Shown here in pieces: positions 37,701-49,700 of a stretch of 64,000 nucleotides of DNA; position 1 is the stretch's first letter; each line of letters starts with the position of its first letter. A program made the position numbers and the translations under genes. The DNA lies in contig OZ024871.1 in the NCBI GenBank assembly GCA_964017185.1, positions 8,734,214-8,798,213 of the forward strand, given 5' to 3'. Under the pieces are notes generated by a model, which searched no databases, was not told the origin of the DNA, and saw only the letters and a program-made list of their open reading frames with translations. This DNA is from Rugalucina vietnamica. Lineage: Eukaryota; Mollusca; Bivalvia; Lucinida; Lucinidae.

Positions 37701-40700
37701 GTGTGGGTACATTTTATTTTGCCTTTCTAAAATTTACATTTAGATGTTCTTGAGCAAATCAAAGTATTAGGAGCTGAGTCATAATACATGTCATAATAAT
37801 GCCTAGTTTTTGCACTATAGATGTGAAAACAAAATGTACATCAGCTGCAAGTATTGTCACCTTGTTCACATTATAAATACATGTAGAACAGTTTGTATAG
37901 TTCAAAATTTGCAACATTCATACGCAATAAACCCTAAAGAAATTAGCCGCCACATGACAAAACCAGCAATCTGGGTTTCCAACCAGGTACAACATAAACT
38001 GACCTGTAAAGTCACAGAAGCAAGCTAGAAGCTTGAAATTTCAGATTTAGGAAGAAGAGGCATTCTACTATCTACTGAGTGAAAACAAAGGCATTGATCT
38101 GCGCCTTTGGTTTCTTCTATGCGTATTATTGGTTTTCTAATGCAGTGGCTCATTAATGTTTTTTTTTCACAGAACAACTCGTTTCTCACCAGTTCAACCC
38201 TTTGTGTAATCTCAAATGGACTGGAAATATTTCTGTCTTCTGAAATATAACAGAAACATTGCTATTCAATTGCTATAAAACTGCAATTTCAACATATGAT
38301 ATGAGCCACCTCGTGGGAAAACCAACAATGTGGTTTCCGAACAGGTCCGACACAAACCGACCTGTACAAGCACAGAAAAGAGCTGGAAGCTTGAAACTTC
38401 GGATTGAAGTGGAAGAGGAATTGTACTATCCGAGTAGCGAAAACAAAGGCGCTGATCAGCTTCACGGTTACCGCGAAGCTGATCTGCGTCTTTGTTTTCG
38501 CCTATGCAAATTGTTGGTTTTCCCATGAGGCGGCTCATATATGAAAATTGACAATTTACAGATAAAAAAAAGAAGTCATACTTTATCTCATTTCTGAAAA
38601 GCATCATTATCTGACAGAGGATCATTATGCACCAGTCATTTATAACCATGGCACCCCCACCTACGGGGAAGGGTGGGGTATAGCGGGGCTAAAGTGCCGG
38701 GCAATTATTTTTTAATTGTCCCGGCAGTGCAGTGAAAATGACAGGGTTTTGATGTTCTGATCCTTACCCCAGGGAGACTTTCTATTGAGAGGGGCAGGGC
38801 AAAGAGCACAGTTTGACCTCCAGTTTGTCCCCTGGGTTTCGGGGTCTATAGCAGGGCATTGAAAACTGGACAGTCATAATCCCTGCACTTCCCAGGTGGG
38901 GAGCCGTGGTTACAAATGACTTGTGCATTATCAAAACTGCTCATAATTTAAGTTCATACACATCACAAACTGTATATAAATGTTGATTTTTTTAACTTTT
39001 CTTTATAGAAAAGTTCAACTTAAACATTTTTTTCATAACACCATACAATCCAAATGCTGTGTTTTATTTTGTTGTTTAGTATTTTACATAATACTAGTCA
39101 TGTCAGGATGCTAAATGCCATTAAATGTTGGGATTGTGCTTAAGAATATAAACATGGACAGCTTTAATATTTCTAATGAAGATTTTTCATTATCAACATG
39201 AAACTACACTTTTCTTTCAAGCATTCCGATTAACAATTGAGCTGTATCATGAGAACCAAAAATGTGGTTTTTCGAACAGGTCCAACACAAATCGAACTGT
39301 ACACGCAAAGAAGACTGCTAGAGGCTGGAAATTTTAGAATTAATAAGTAGAGGAAGTGTATTATCCATGTAGCAAAAACAAAGGCGCTGACCAGCTTCCC
39401 AGTTGATCTGCGCCTTTGTTTTCACATATGCAGATTGTTGGTTTTTTCATGATGCAGCTCAATATTACTATGTACCTTTGCCACCACCACCAATACAATG
39501 ACAATAACAAACTATGTGTGTTCTAAACTACAAAGCAAACTCTGTCCTAGTAAAGCTAGGATGAATAAAGAAGTAAACTAGCATCACATGGATATGTATC
39601 TAATTGGCATGCAAATTCCTCGCACATGTTTTGCAAATTAAGTCGCGGCCCTTTCACACGACATTCTCGTGCGAGTGTTGCACGATTGTTGCGAGAATAT
39701 TCATGTGTCACGAACTAGTCGCAAACTAGTCGCAAAGGTTTTAAACATGTTTAAAAATTTTGTGCAAATTTATTCGCCAAAATATTTTGCAAGACAGTCA
39801 TACCATGTTCGTGCAAGTGTTGCGAACATGTCGCCAAGGAATTTTGGCAAATTTTCAATGCAAAAATTTTGCGACACTCGTACTGGCGAGAAAATAAAAC
39901 TTAGAGACATTCGTATTAATGTCGTGAGGCATTCTCATGAATGTCTCGCGACTGTCTTAAGAATGAAAATAAAACTAAAAGTACATTCGTGGGAACTTCA
40001 TGAGACACTCTCAAAATGTTGTGCGACAGTCACGAAATATGTTTTCAAAATTAGACCAGATTTCACGAATTTGTCACATTAATGCCCATTCACTGAGACT
40101 GCAACATGAAAGTTGAGTTTATATCATTAATCTTTGTCGCGAAATAGTCGCAAACTAGTCTCCAGTTGTCGCATTCCAGTGAGATAGGGGCTTAATTGTG
40201 TGTAAATAATAAACAATAACTAGAATTTGTTTTCTATGTGAAAACTGATGTCTCCCCCCTTTCTACGTGCATGTCCAAAATATGCAAGCAAGAGTTATAG
40301 TTCTTGTGCATCACATATCCTGTCATTCTGTTTTATAAGTGTACCAAGTTTCATTGAAATATCTCTTACGGTTTTCAAGTTATAGAGGGGGCACGAAAGT
40401 GTTTGGAAAATAATGAAAGGGAAATAACTCCAAAGATATGAAAGCAAGAGTAATGATTCTTGTGCATCATGCTTTATAAGTGTACCATGTTTCATTGAAA
40501 AATCTGTAATGGTTTTTGAGTTATAGAGCAGACAAGAAATTGAATGAAAAATAATCAAAGGGAAATAACTCCAAAGACATATAAGCAAGAGTTATGGTTC
40601 TTTAGCATGACACATCATCTCATCATGCTTTATAAGTGTACCAAGTTTCATTGAAATATTTCTTATGGTTTTCAAGTTATAGAGCGGACATGACATTGTA

Positions 40701-43700
40701 TGGAAAAATAATCAAAGGGAAATAACTCCAAAGATATGAAAGCAAGAGTTATAATTCTTGCGCATGACACATCGTCTCATCATGCTTTATAAGTGTACCA
40801 AGTTTCACTGAAATTTCTCTTACGGTTTTCAAGTTATAGGGTGGACACGAAATTGTATGGAAAATAATCAAAGGGAAATTACTCCAAAGATATGCAAGCA
40901 AGAGTTATGGTTCTTTAGCATGACACGTAATCTCATCATGCTTTATAAGTGTACCAAGTTTCATTGAAATAACTCTTACGATTTTTGAGTTATAAAGCGG
41001 ACATGAAATTGTATAGAAAATAATCAAAGGGAAATATCTCATAAAATACTCAAGCCAGAGTTATGGTTCTTGTGCATGACACATTGTCTGATCATGCTCA
41101 ATAAGTGTAACAAGTTTTATTGAAAAATCTTAAACGGTTTTCAAGTTATACAGCGGACACGAAATTGTATCGAAAAATAATCAAAAGGAGATAACTCCAA
41201 AAATACTCAAGCCAGAGTTATGGTTATTGTGCATGACATATCGTCTCGTCGTGGTCTACACGTGTACCAAGTAATACAGCGGACACGAAATTGTATCGAA
41301 AATAATCAAAGGGAAATAACTCCAAAAATACTCAAGCTAGAGTTATGGTTCTTGTGCATGACACATCGTCTCGTCGTGGTTTACAAGTGTACCAAGTTTC
41401 ATTGAAAAATCTTTAACGGTTTTCAAGTTATAGAGTGGACACGATTTGTGACGGACAGACAGACAGACAGACAGACGGACAGTCACACGCACGAGGAAAA
41501 ACAATATGTCTCCCGACCCTGTCGGGGGGAGACATAATTCACAGGACAACAAAAGTGTTTGTGAAAGAGCCCTTTGGTGATGCCACACATAAACATTTAT
41601 GATGCCCGAGAATGATTCCACAGAAAAGCATTGCAGAAATATGAATTTCTGTCTATCTTTTTGGTCATGTTAGAATGGAAGAAAACTTTATTTTTTTTGT
41701 CTTTGTGAATCATCTTTGTAAAAAAAAAACATGATGTTATCAGGTGTGGCAATTCGCTTCAGCTGCACCATCACAAATTAACATCAGGAACACATGTCCA
41801 TGAAAAGTATACCCACTTGAACCTAACTTTTATATAGAAAAACTGGCGTTTGCAGGGATATACCTACTTTTTCTTATTTTTGCTCCAAAACGTAGACTGT
41901 GGGTACTCGTTAGAACCGCCTCACCGAGGCAGTTCTAACCTGTACCCACAATCAATGTTTTAAGCAAAAATAAGAAAAATAATAATTTTTTTTTTGATGA
42001 AAATTTTCATATATTAGAACTTTTAAAATCTCTGTATATTGCATGGGCATGTTTTGGCACTGATGATAATTTACAAGCCACCCTCAGAATCCCTAGATTA
42101 ATAAAAAAAAAATGCAGTAAAGAAAAAACATATTTCTTAAATAAAACAGGGAGTAAGTAAATATATAGAAAGGTTTATATACTGTTATATAATTCATATA
42201 ATTATAATATATAAATCCAAAGAAAAGTGTCGGCAATTTTTTACACGTTGAGAAACATTAGGAGCAGCATCTGTTTTTGTTGCATTTTTAGCTCACCTGA
42301 GCCGAAGGCTTACAAGGTGAACTTATAGGATGGCCATGATCCGGCGTCCGTCCGTCCTTCGTCCGTCTGTCCATCGTCCACAATTTCAAAGATCTTCTTC
42401 TCTGAAACCACTGAAATGATCAAGTTGAAATTTTATGTGGAGCCTCCTTGGGTAGTGGCATTTATGTTTTGTTTGCGGTAACTTGATCACATGACCAAGT
42501 TGGCCGCCACACCCATATTTGATAAAAACCCTTCAAAAATCTTCTTCTCCAGAACCGGCAGGCCGATTTTCACGAAACTTGATATGTAGCATTTGGGACT
42601 CCAGCCCATCATAGTTTGATCAAATGATGACTGTAGGATGACCTTGACCTATTTTACGGCAAGGTCAATTTTGGAAACCATAGGCTTTTACATGGGAAAA
42701 AGTGAAAACTACGGATTTTTTTAAAACAATTGCAGCCTGAAACCTGAAAAGTGGTAGATGCAAACAACTAATGGAGTAGATGAAGGGTATGTGATTAATT
42801 TAGGTCAAGGTCATTTCTTGACCTTGGCCAGTCTGTAGTCCATACACACTTTTCAAAGATTTTCTTCTCTGAAACTGCTTGGCCAATCAAAGTGATATTT
42901 TATGTGGAGCATCCATGGTAGGGGGAACGAAAGTTTGATCATGAAATCCGGGTCACATGACCAAGATGGCCGCCATGCCCATATATGGTAAAAAACACTC
43001 AAAAATCTTCTTCTCCAGAACCGGCAGGCCGATTTTCACCAAACTTGGTATGTAGCATTTGGGACTTCAGTCCATCACAGTTTAATCAAATGATAGGCCT
43101 AGGATGACCTTGACCTATTTTACGGCAAGGTCAATTTTTGAAACATGGCTTTTACATGGAAAAAGTGAAAACAGGCTGTCAACCAAGTCTTCTAAAAAAT
43201 ATAGGAGTTTAAGTAGGAATTTTTTCTAAGAAATATAGGAGGTTTTAGCTCATTTTGAGGAAAAAATATAGGAGTTTTCTCGTGAAAATTGCTTCATTCT
43301 ATGCTCTTATACTAACAATCCTTACCTCCACTCTCACTTTTTCTACATTAATTAATGCCTAAAGTATCTAGATAAGGCTATAACCATTCAGTTCCACAGC
43401 ATCACAATCCAGACAGGTGACCATTCATGTGATAATGAAGTTTGCTGAAGCATTATGCAGGATGGTGATACTACACAGGCCCATTAGCTGACTCTCACAG
43501 AATTAAAGGTTTTTTTTTTTTTTATATAAGGGTTTTTCATTGAAAATATATATATACAAGAATAAAGTGAAAATTAAAGTCAACTTTTTCTCTACATCTA
43601 AACTTAGACCTCCTTTTATTTTTCACACTGATCATTTATAAAAGAAGAAAATATAAAATTTTCATATAGTGAAAGAGTGAGTTATCATATTCTTTCTCAA

Positions 43701-46700
43701 ACGTAAAATAAATCTACAACTCTGAATCTTAGCTGAAATTCCAAAGTCCATTATATGGCACCGAATGCAGAATGTTTTATCCCCGGGTTTTTATCAAAAC
43801 ATGTACTGTATGTAATAATCTCTTAAAATTAGGCGGGGGGTCTGGGGGCCGCTAAGGCCCCCTGAAGCTCTAGAATACATACCTTTGTCTCCTGTGATCT
43901 CAGCCTTTCCTGGGATCAATTGTACACTGTACAGTCGCATCAATTTACAACAAAATTAAGGCATAGGAAGAAAGAAAATGGATAAAAAAGACACAATATA
44001 AAAAACATGACAACTTTCATGGAAACTAGGATATATAATTTATTAATTGTTATGAAAATGGGACTAGCTTTGGACTTAAAAGTAACCCTAAGGAGTGACA
44101 TAATGACCATTTATGCACTATATAATATACAGTATGAATATAATTTTAAGAATGAAGAATAAAGAGGCAAAAGGCAGTTTCAGAGCACTATTATTTACTA
44201 TATATGATCATTCATTGGCAACAAATTTTCCTAAAAATATAGGAAATATGTTCAAAATATAGGAGAATTTACAGGAATATAGGAGGTGCTTTAAAATATA
44301 GGATTTGGTCCCAAAATATAGGAGTTTAATAGGAATATAGGAATTGGTTGACAGCCTGTGAAAACTATGGATTTTTTGGAAAACTATTGCAGCCTGAGAC
44401 CTGAAAAGTGGTAGATGCAAACAACTAATGAAGTAGATGAAGGTATATGATTAATTTAGGTCAAGGTCATCTCTTGACCTTGGCCAGTCTGTAGTCCATA
44501 CACACTTTTCAAAAATCTTCTTCTCTAAAACTGCTTGGCCAATCAAAGTGAAATTTTATGTGGAGCATCCATGGGTAGGGGAACGAAAGTTTGATAGCAA
44601 AATCTGGGTCACATGACCAAGACGGCCGCCACACCCATATACGAGGTACAGTCGGAAAGTTCCCGGACTGGTCCATTTCAAATGATAGTTGACGTTAAAT
44701 CAATTTGAAATTTTTCAAATAACAAATCCCATCTATTTCCTTTATTTTTCGGATAAATTAATAAAAGAATATGCAATAATTGTTTTAAAATGCCGATTAA
44801 CGAACGGCATATACGAGGGTACGGAGCACTTTGAAAATCCGCTAAATCAGATTTTTTGATGTTCTGAATCTCTGCCCATTCCTGTATAAAACGGTGCCAC
44901 AACGGCGTGAATTTTTGCATGATGTCATATCAACAGTATTTTGATTCAACTACAAAGAATCAGAGTGATAACATAACAATCGCAATTTTGACAGTGTTTT
45001 GAACAGACATGGGTGAATTTTCGAGCGTTAAAAAAGCTGACGTCGTCGGAACGTACGGAGCAGCGCGCGGTAATTTAGTATGGTAAAACAGCAGAAAAGA
45101 CCCTACAAACACTTTGAAATTCATAAAACTCAAGGAAAGTGCATAGAAAATGCTGAGGAGTCTTGTGGCCCATTGGGATATGCTAAGGACGCGCGGATAT
45201 TAATGACGATCGCAAAAGCGGGAGGCATAGGGAGGAAATGGTCGGGGTTTGACATAAAAAGTCGGATTTTTCAAGAAGACAACGCCATCCGCTCATCGAT
45301 AGTAACATGCATTGACGACTATTGATTTCACAGGATACAAGAGACCACGGCATGCGCCATATACCCGCGATTTAGCCCCTGTGGATCTTTCCTCGTTTGA
45401 AATCTGAGTTTGACGACACGCTCAGGTATGAAGGTTGTTAACATCAAAATAACGTTGTTAAAATAACGTTGTTAACGTCAAACTGCTCCATACGTTGTTA
45501 GTGTTCATACTTTGAGCCCTAAATTTTATGTAGTTTGATGAAAAAGCCCCTAAATGTATATATTGTTGTGTAGAAAAATGTTTTCTCCACTAGTGTGCGA
45601 AGTTTTGACGTCCTCAAAAATCTTCTCCACAACCGGACGGCCGATTTTCACGAAACTTGGTATGTAGCATTTGGGACTCCAGTCCATCATACTTTGTTCA
45701 AATGATGACCCTAGGATGACCCTGACTATTTTATGGCAAGGTCAATTTTGGATAAGTAGGCATTTACATGGGAAAAGGCAAAAACAATTGATATATTGTA
45801 AACTATTGCAGCCTGAGACTTAAAAATTGCAAGATGCAAACAACCAATGGAGTCCATGAAGGTACATGACATTAAGGTCAAGGTCATTTGTTGACCTTGA
45901 CCCAAGGTCATTTAGATATCAAAATTTAGATTACGGTTCTCTCAGAAACCACTGGCTTTCAATAAAGGTGTGTGAATATTCAAGGTCAAGGTCATTTTAT
46001 GATGACTTAATGCTCCAAGATCAGGCTTCAGGTGAGCATTCTCGGGACCAATGGTCCACTGGTTTTTTTAATTGCAACCCCCTCTAAATGAAAAATTCAA
46101 ACTTTCTCACCCATTTCACTGCATACAATACACTTCAGGTCCTAACTATGTACCTTGATAAAAATTAAGTTCTGTGACATAAGAAACTGAAGAATACAAA
46201 AATACTTCCCCCACAGTGTCAAAAAGTGACTAGCCACAAATCTAGTATTAGAACTGCCACCAAAAGTAAGGAAAAAAGTATGTACATGTGGTTTTCAACT
46301 TCAGCTGAATGTTTCAAATTATGAAATGTTTTGTATAGATGTAACATTTTCTCTCTAATTGTACAAAACAATTAGCAGATACCTAATACTTTGATATGAG
46401 TGTAGGACAAAACACCTCTCGGACAAAACTCCCTCACTCATTTTCGCATACATGGACAAAATCCCCCTCATGATTTTTTAATGTGAACAAAATACCCCCT
46501 GCAGATTTCAAACTCCTAAATGAAATCATAAATAATTATTATGATTTCTTGCATTTCACATTTCTTTGGAATTATTTTCATAAAAAAACCCAACATGATC
46601 AATGTCTTATTTCTCAACTACAACAAGTCGGAGCTACATGTACAGTTGGGGTGCAGGACATTTCATCTAAAACCATTTTGTCTAAATGCTGTTTCATCTA

Positions 46701-49700
46701 AACAACATTTAACATTATTTCATTATAGGTTTGCATGACATTTCCATCTAACACCTCTTGCAAAATTAATAAACAACATATTTCTCGTCATTTTTAAGTA
46801 CAGACAGATTAAGGTATAAAATGACCCCACCTGGCTGAAAACCTAATGCAGCCTTTCCCCCACCTCAAGGATGCTCAGATAATTTGATCACCAGGGGTTT
46901 TAGAGATATTCGTGTTAGGAAGTGTTACCGAAAATGGATGCAAGGGGGTGTTTTGTGCACATTGAGAAAATCATGAGGGGGATTCTGTCCACATATGCAA
47001 AAATGAGGGGTGGGAGGGAGTTTGTCCAAGGGGTGTTTTGTCCTGTTTGAAAGACACACATACTACTATTTAAACTATGATTAGTGAAGAAACACTGTCA
47101 AGCACGTTACCAGAAATCAATGGTGTGGCCTCATCAAGCAAAACCTATAAAACATTGAGCTCATCTATACACATGCATGTTATACTGTCACCAACAGAGA
47201 CCCATTTTGAGAAAACCTGTTTTTCGGCACATGTGAAGGCGCTGAACCCACAATCTACGTTTTGAGAAAAAATAAGAAAAATATCAAACTTTTCCTATGA
47301 AATTTTCAATTTTTACCACTGAAAAAATTCTCTGTATATTGCATGGGCAAGTTTTCTAGATCCAAAATTTCATGTCCCTTGCCTTTTTTTCTGTGGCTGC
47401 CAAGCCAAGAGAACAGGTTTTCTCATAGTGGGCTCAACATAATTATTTTTGAACAACAGGAAATATTCCATCTATGAAAGTTTGCGTATAAGTTCAGTAA
47501 ATGCTCCATGCTTAAAATTCAGCACTGTGCTTCCAAAATCAACAGATCTATAACCTTTTTCAAAATTCAGTCCAAACATTACTGCTACTCAGAAGCTTTC
47601 AAAAAGAACCATTTATTTTTTCAGGATCAAGAGCCATCAGGATAACATGCCCATTAAGTGAATACCCCTTAAACCCAACTTTTATATATTAAAACTGGGG
47701 TGTACAGGGGTATACCTATTTTTCTTACTTTTGACCCAAAACATAGATTAAGGGTATTCGATTAGGCAATTCTAACGTGTACCCACAATCAATGTTTTGA
47801 GCAAAACTATTGAAAATATCAATTTTTTTCTAATGACCTTTTCAAATTTAAGCTGTAAAATATCCTTGTTTTCATAATGATTATTCAAACTTGAAAGCTA
47901 TGCAGAACAGTAAGCATGCAATAACCCTGCAACAAAGTTTAGTGAAAATCACTGGTGTTTATGAGTACAGTGTAGCTTGCGTAGATGGAATATTTCCTAT
48001 CTTGCTGCACATTGCAATTTGCTCCTAAAAAGCAATATGGCATTCTGTTGGCGCTGTACCTTGTGACGGTTAAGAAGCCTCTGAGAATAATTAGTCAAGC
48101 ATTCACAACAGGACCATGTTCCAATGCTTTTACTAGAAAATTACAACAGACAAGTTCGGAAACTTGGAACACACATTACCTTACAGTGAAGCTGGAATAT
48201 AGGTTACCTACCATTTTCAATATTGTTTATGAGCGGTGTAGTTTCTTCTACATCTTCCGGGACATGTATGTCTTCATTAATACTCTAAACAATATACATT
48301 TTGTAACTGACTTGTATCATGTGAAATCCCATCTTTGGCGTTTCCACACAGGTTTGAAACAAACCAGACTGTACAGCTACAGAAGATAGCTAGGAGGCAT
48401 AGGAATTGCAGATTGTACTGTACATATTGTAAAAACAATGGTGTAAATCAACAGTTAATGTATAAATAATATGAGCCGAGTCATGAGAAAACCAACATTG
48501 TGCATATGCGAAAACAAATGAGCAGATCAGCTTCGCAGTAAGCTGATCAGCGCCTTTGTTTTTGCTACATGGATAGTATAATTCTCCTACTTTCTAAATC
48601 CAAAATTTCCAGCTGCTAGCCATCTTTGGTGCTTGTACAGTTAGGTTTGCATTGGCCCTGTTCAGAAACTAAATTGTTTGTTTTCTCATGAGGCAGCTCA
48701 TATATAAAAAGTTATTTCTTTTATGTATGCGAAAAGCAGATTTCTCATATGGTAATAAATATACTTAAATAATTAACTCTGCAAACTGTAAAATTAAAAG
48801 TATGGTTATGCAATCTTTAAGCTTGCAACTGATCTTTCTAAGATGGTGCTTCTTTTTAACTCTTAATTCAAGTCATATCAACCATTTGTTTGAAGTCTTT
48901 TATACCATGTAATTTTGAATGATGTTTGTTCCATACTGACCATTTTCAATCTTATTGTTTTAACTTATATCATTGACTGAATCTCAAAGGATAACATACC
49001 CGTGTCCTGTAGACCTCTGTCCTGAGTAGGGCATTAGACGTTGCCATGGTTTCTGTTACAAACGTCACAGTGAGGTAGCTGAATCATAAGCAATAAACAA
49101 TCCATGTTACAATACATTTTATTATACCTCATTAATATTCATTGGCTGAGTGTGGATTTTGATTGGTCCAGAGCAGGTCAAGCGGAGGGTGCTATTCTGT
49201 CATCATATTACCCTCTGACATCATATCTGCCTAAAAACCGCCGCAGCACTTGTAGTCACATGCATTTGTTTACAGTGTGCACACAATTTTATTTTACTTC
49301 ATTATTTTGACTCAGATGGAAAGAAACAGAACAAGACTCAGTAGTAACAGAGCATAACATGAATAAGCTACAGGGCAACTAGACTTCTCCATAATGTCAG
49401 CTGAGGGAAAAGTGAAAATGTAAAGAACGTAAAGCAAACATAGCAGGAAAATGAAATCAATTTCCAAATTTACAGAAGAGGGGGAGGGGGTGGGGAGCAG
49501 CTGGATGAAACTTCTTCCTAAAATTCTTCATTTTATTATTCTTGACTAGCTAATGAACCCTGACTGCAGCTAATCACATAAAAACATTTTATATATGAGC
49601 CGCCGCATCCGAAAACCAACAATCTGCATAAGCGAAAACAAAGGCGCAGATTAGCTTCGCAGTTAACTGCGAAGCTGATCAGCGCCTTTGTTTTCCCTAC

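Larger units (their letters stand above)
42290..46055 (-). repeat. AGGTCA-family repeat block, interrupted by two elements
   Basis: Reverse orientation relative to 34690-36475. It starts 'tagctcacctgagccgaagg', then CCGTCCGTC-type microsatellite, 'tcttcttctccagaaccggc', 'ggatgaccttgacctatttt' and 'acggcaaggtcaattttgga', repeated about three times. It is split at 43172/44358 by a hAT-like element and at about 44644/45610 by a mariner remnant. Confidence 0.85.

Noticed and set aside
43310-43375. Candidate TMEM104 exon ending VEKVRVE before GTAAGG
   Set aside because: It lies inside the hAT-like element at 43173-44357, and the true exon encoding PFEITQRVEL was found at 38190-38239 with correct phase.
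43850-43930. Another splice-like block (…AEITGDK, GTATGT donor)
   Set aside because: Also inside the hAT-like element; wrong phase for TMEM104.
47111-47144. A splice-bounded minus-strand block reading VLLDEATPLIS, similar to TMEM104 exon 4 (TTPLIN)
   Set aside because: Phase would allow use as an alternative to exon 4, but the acceptor context is weak, the match is a few residues, and the real exons 4 and 5 already give a continuous protein.
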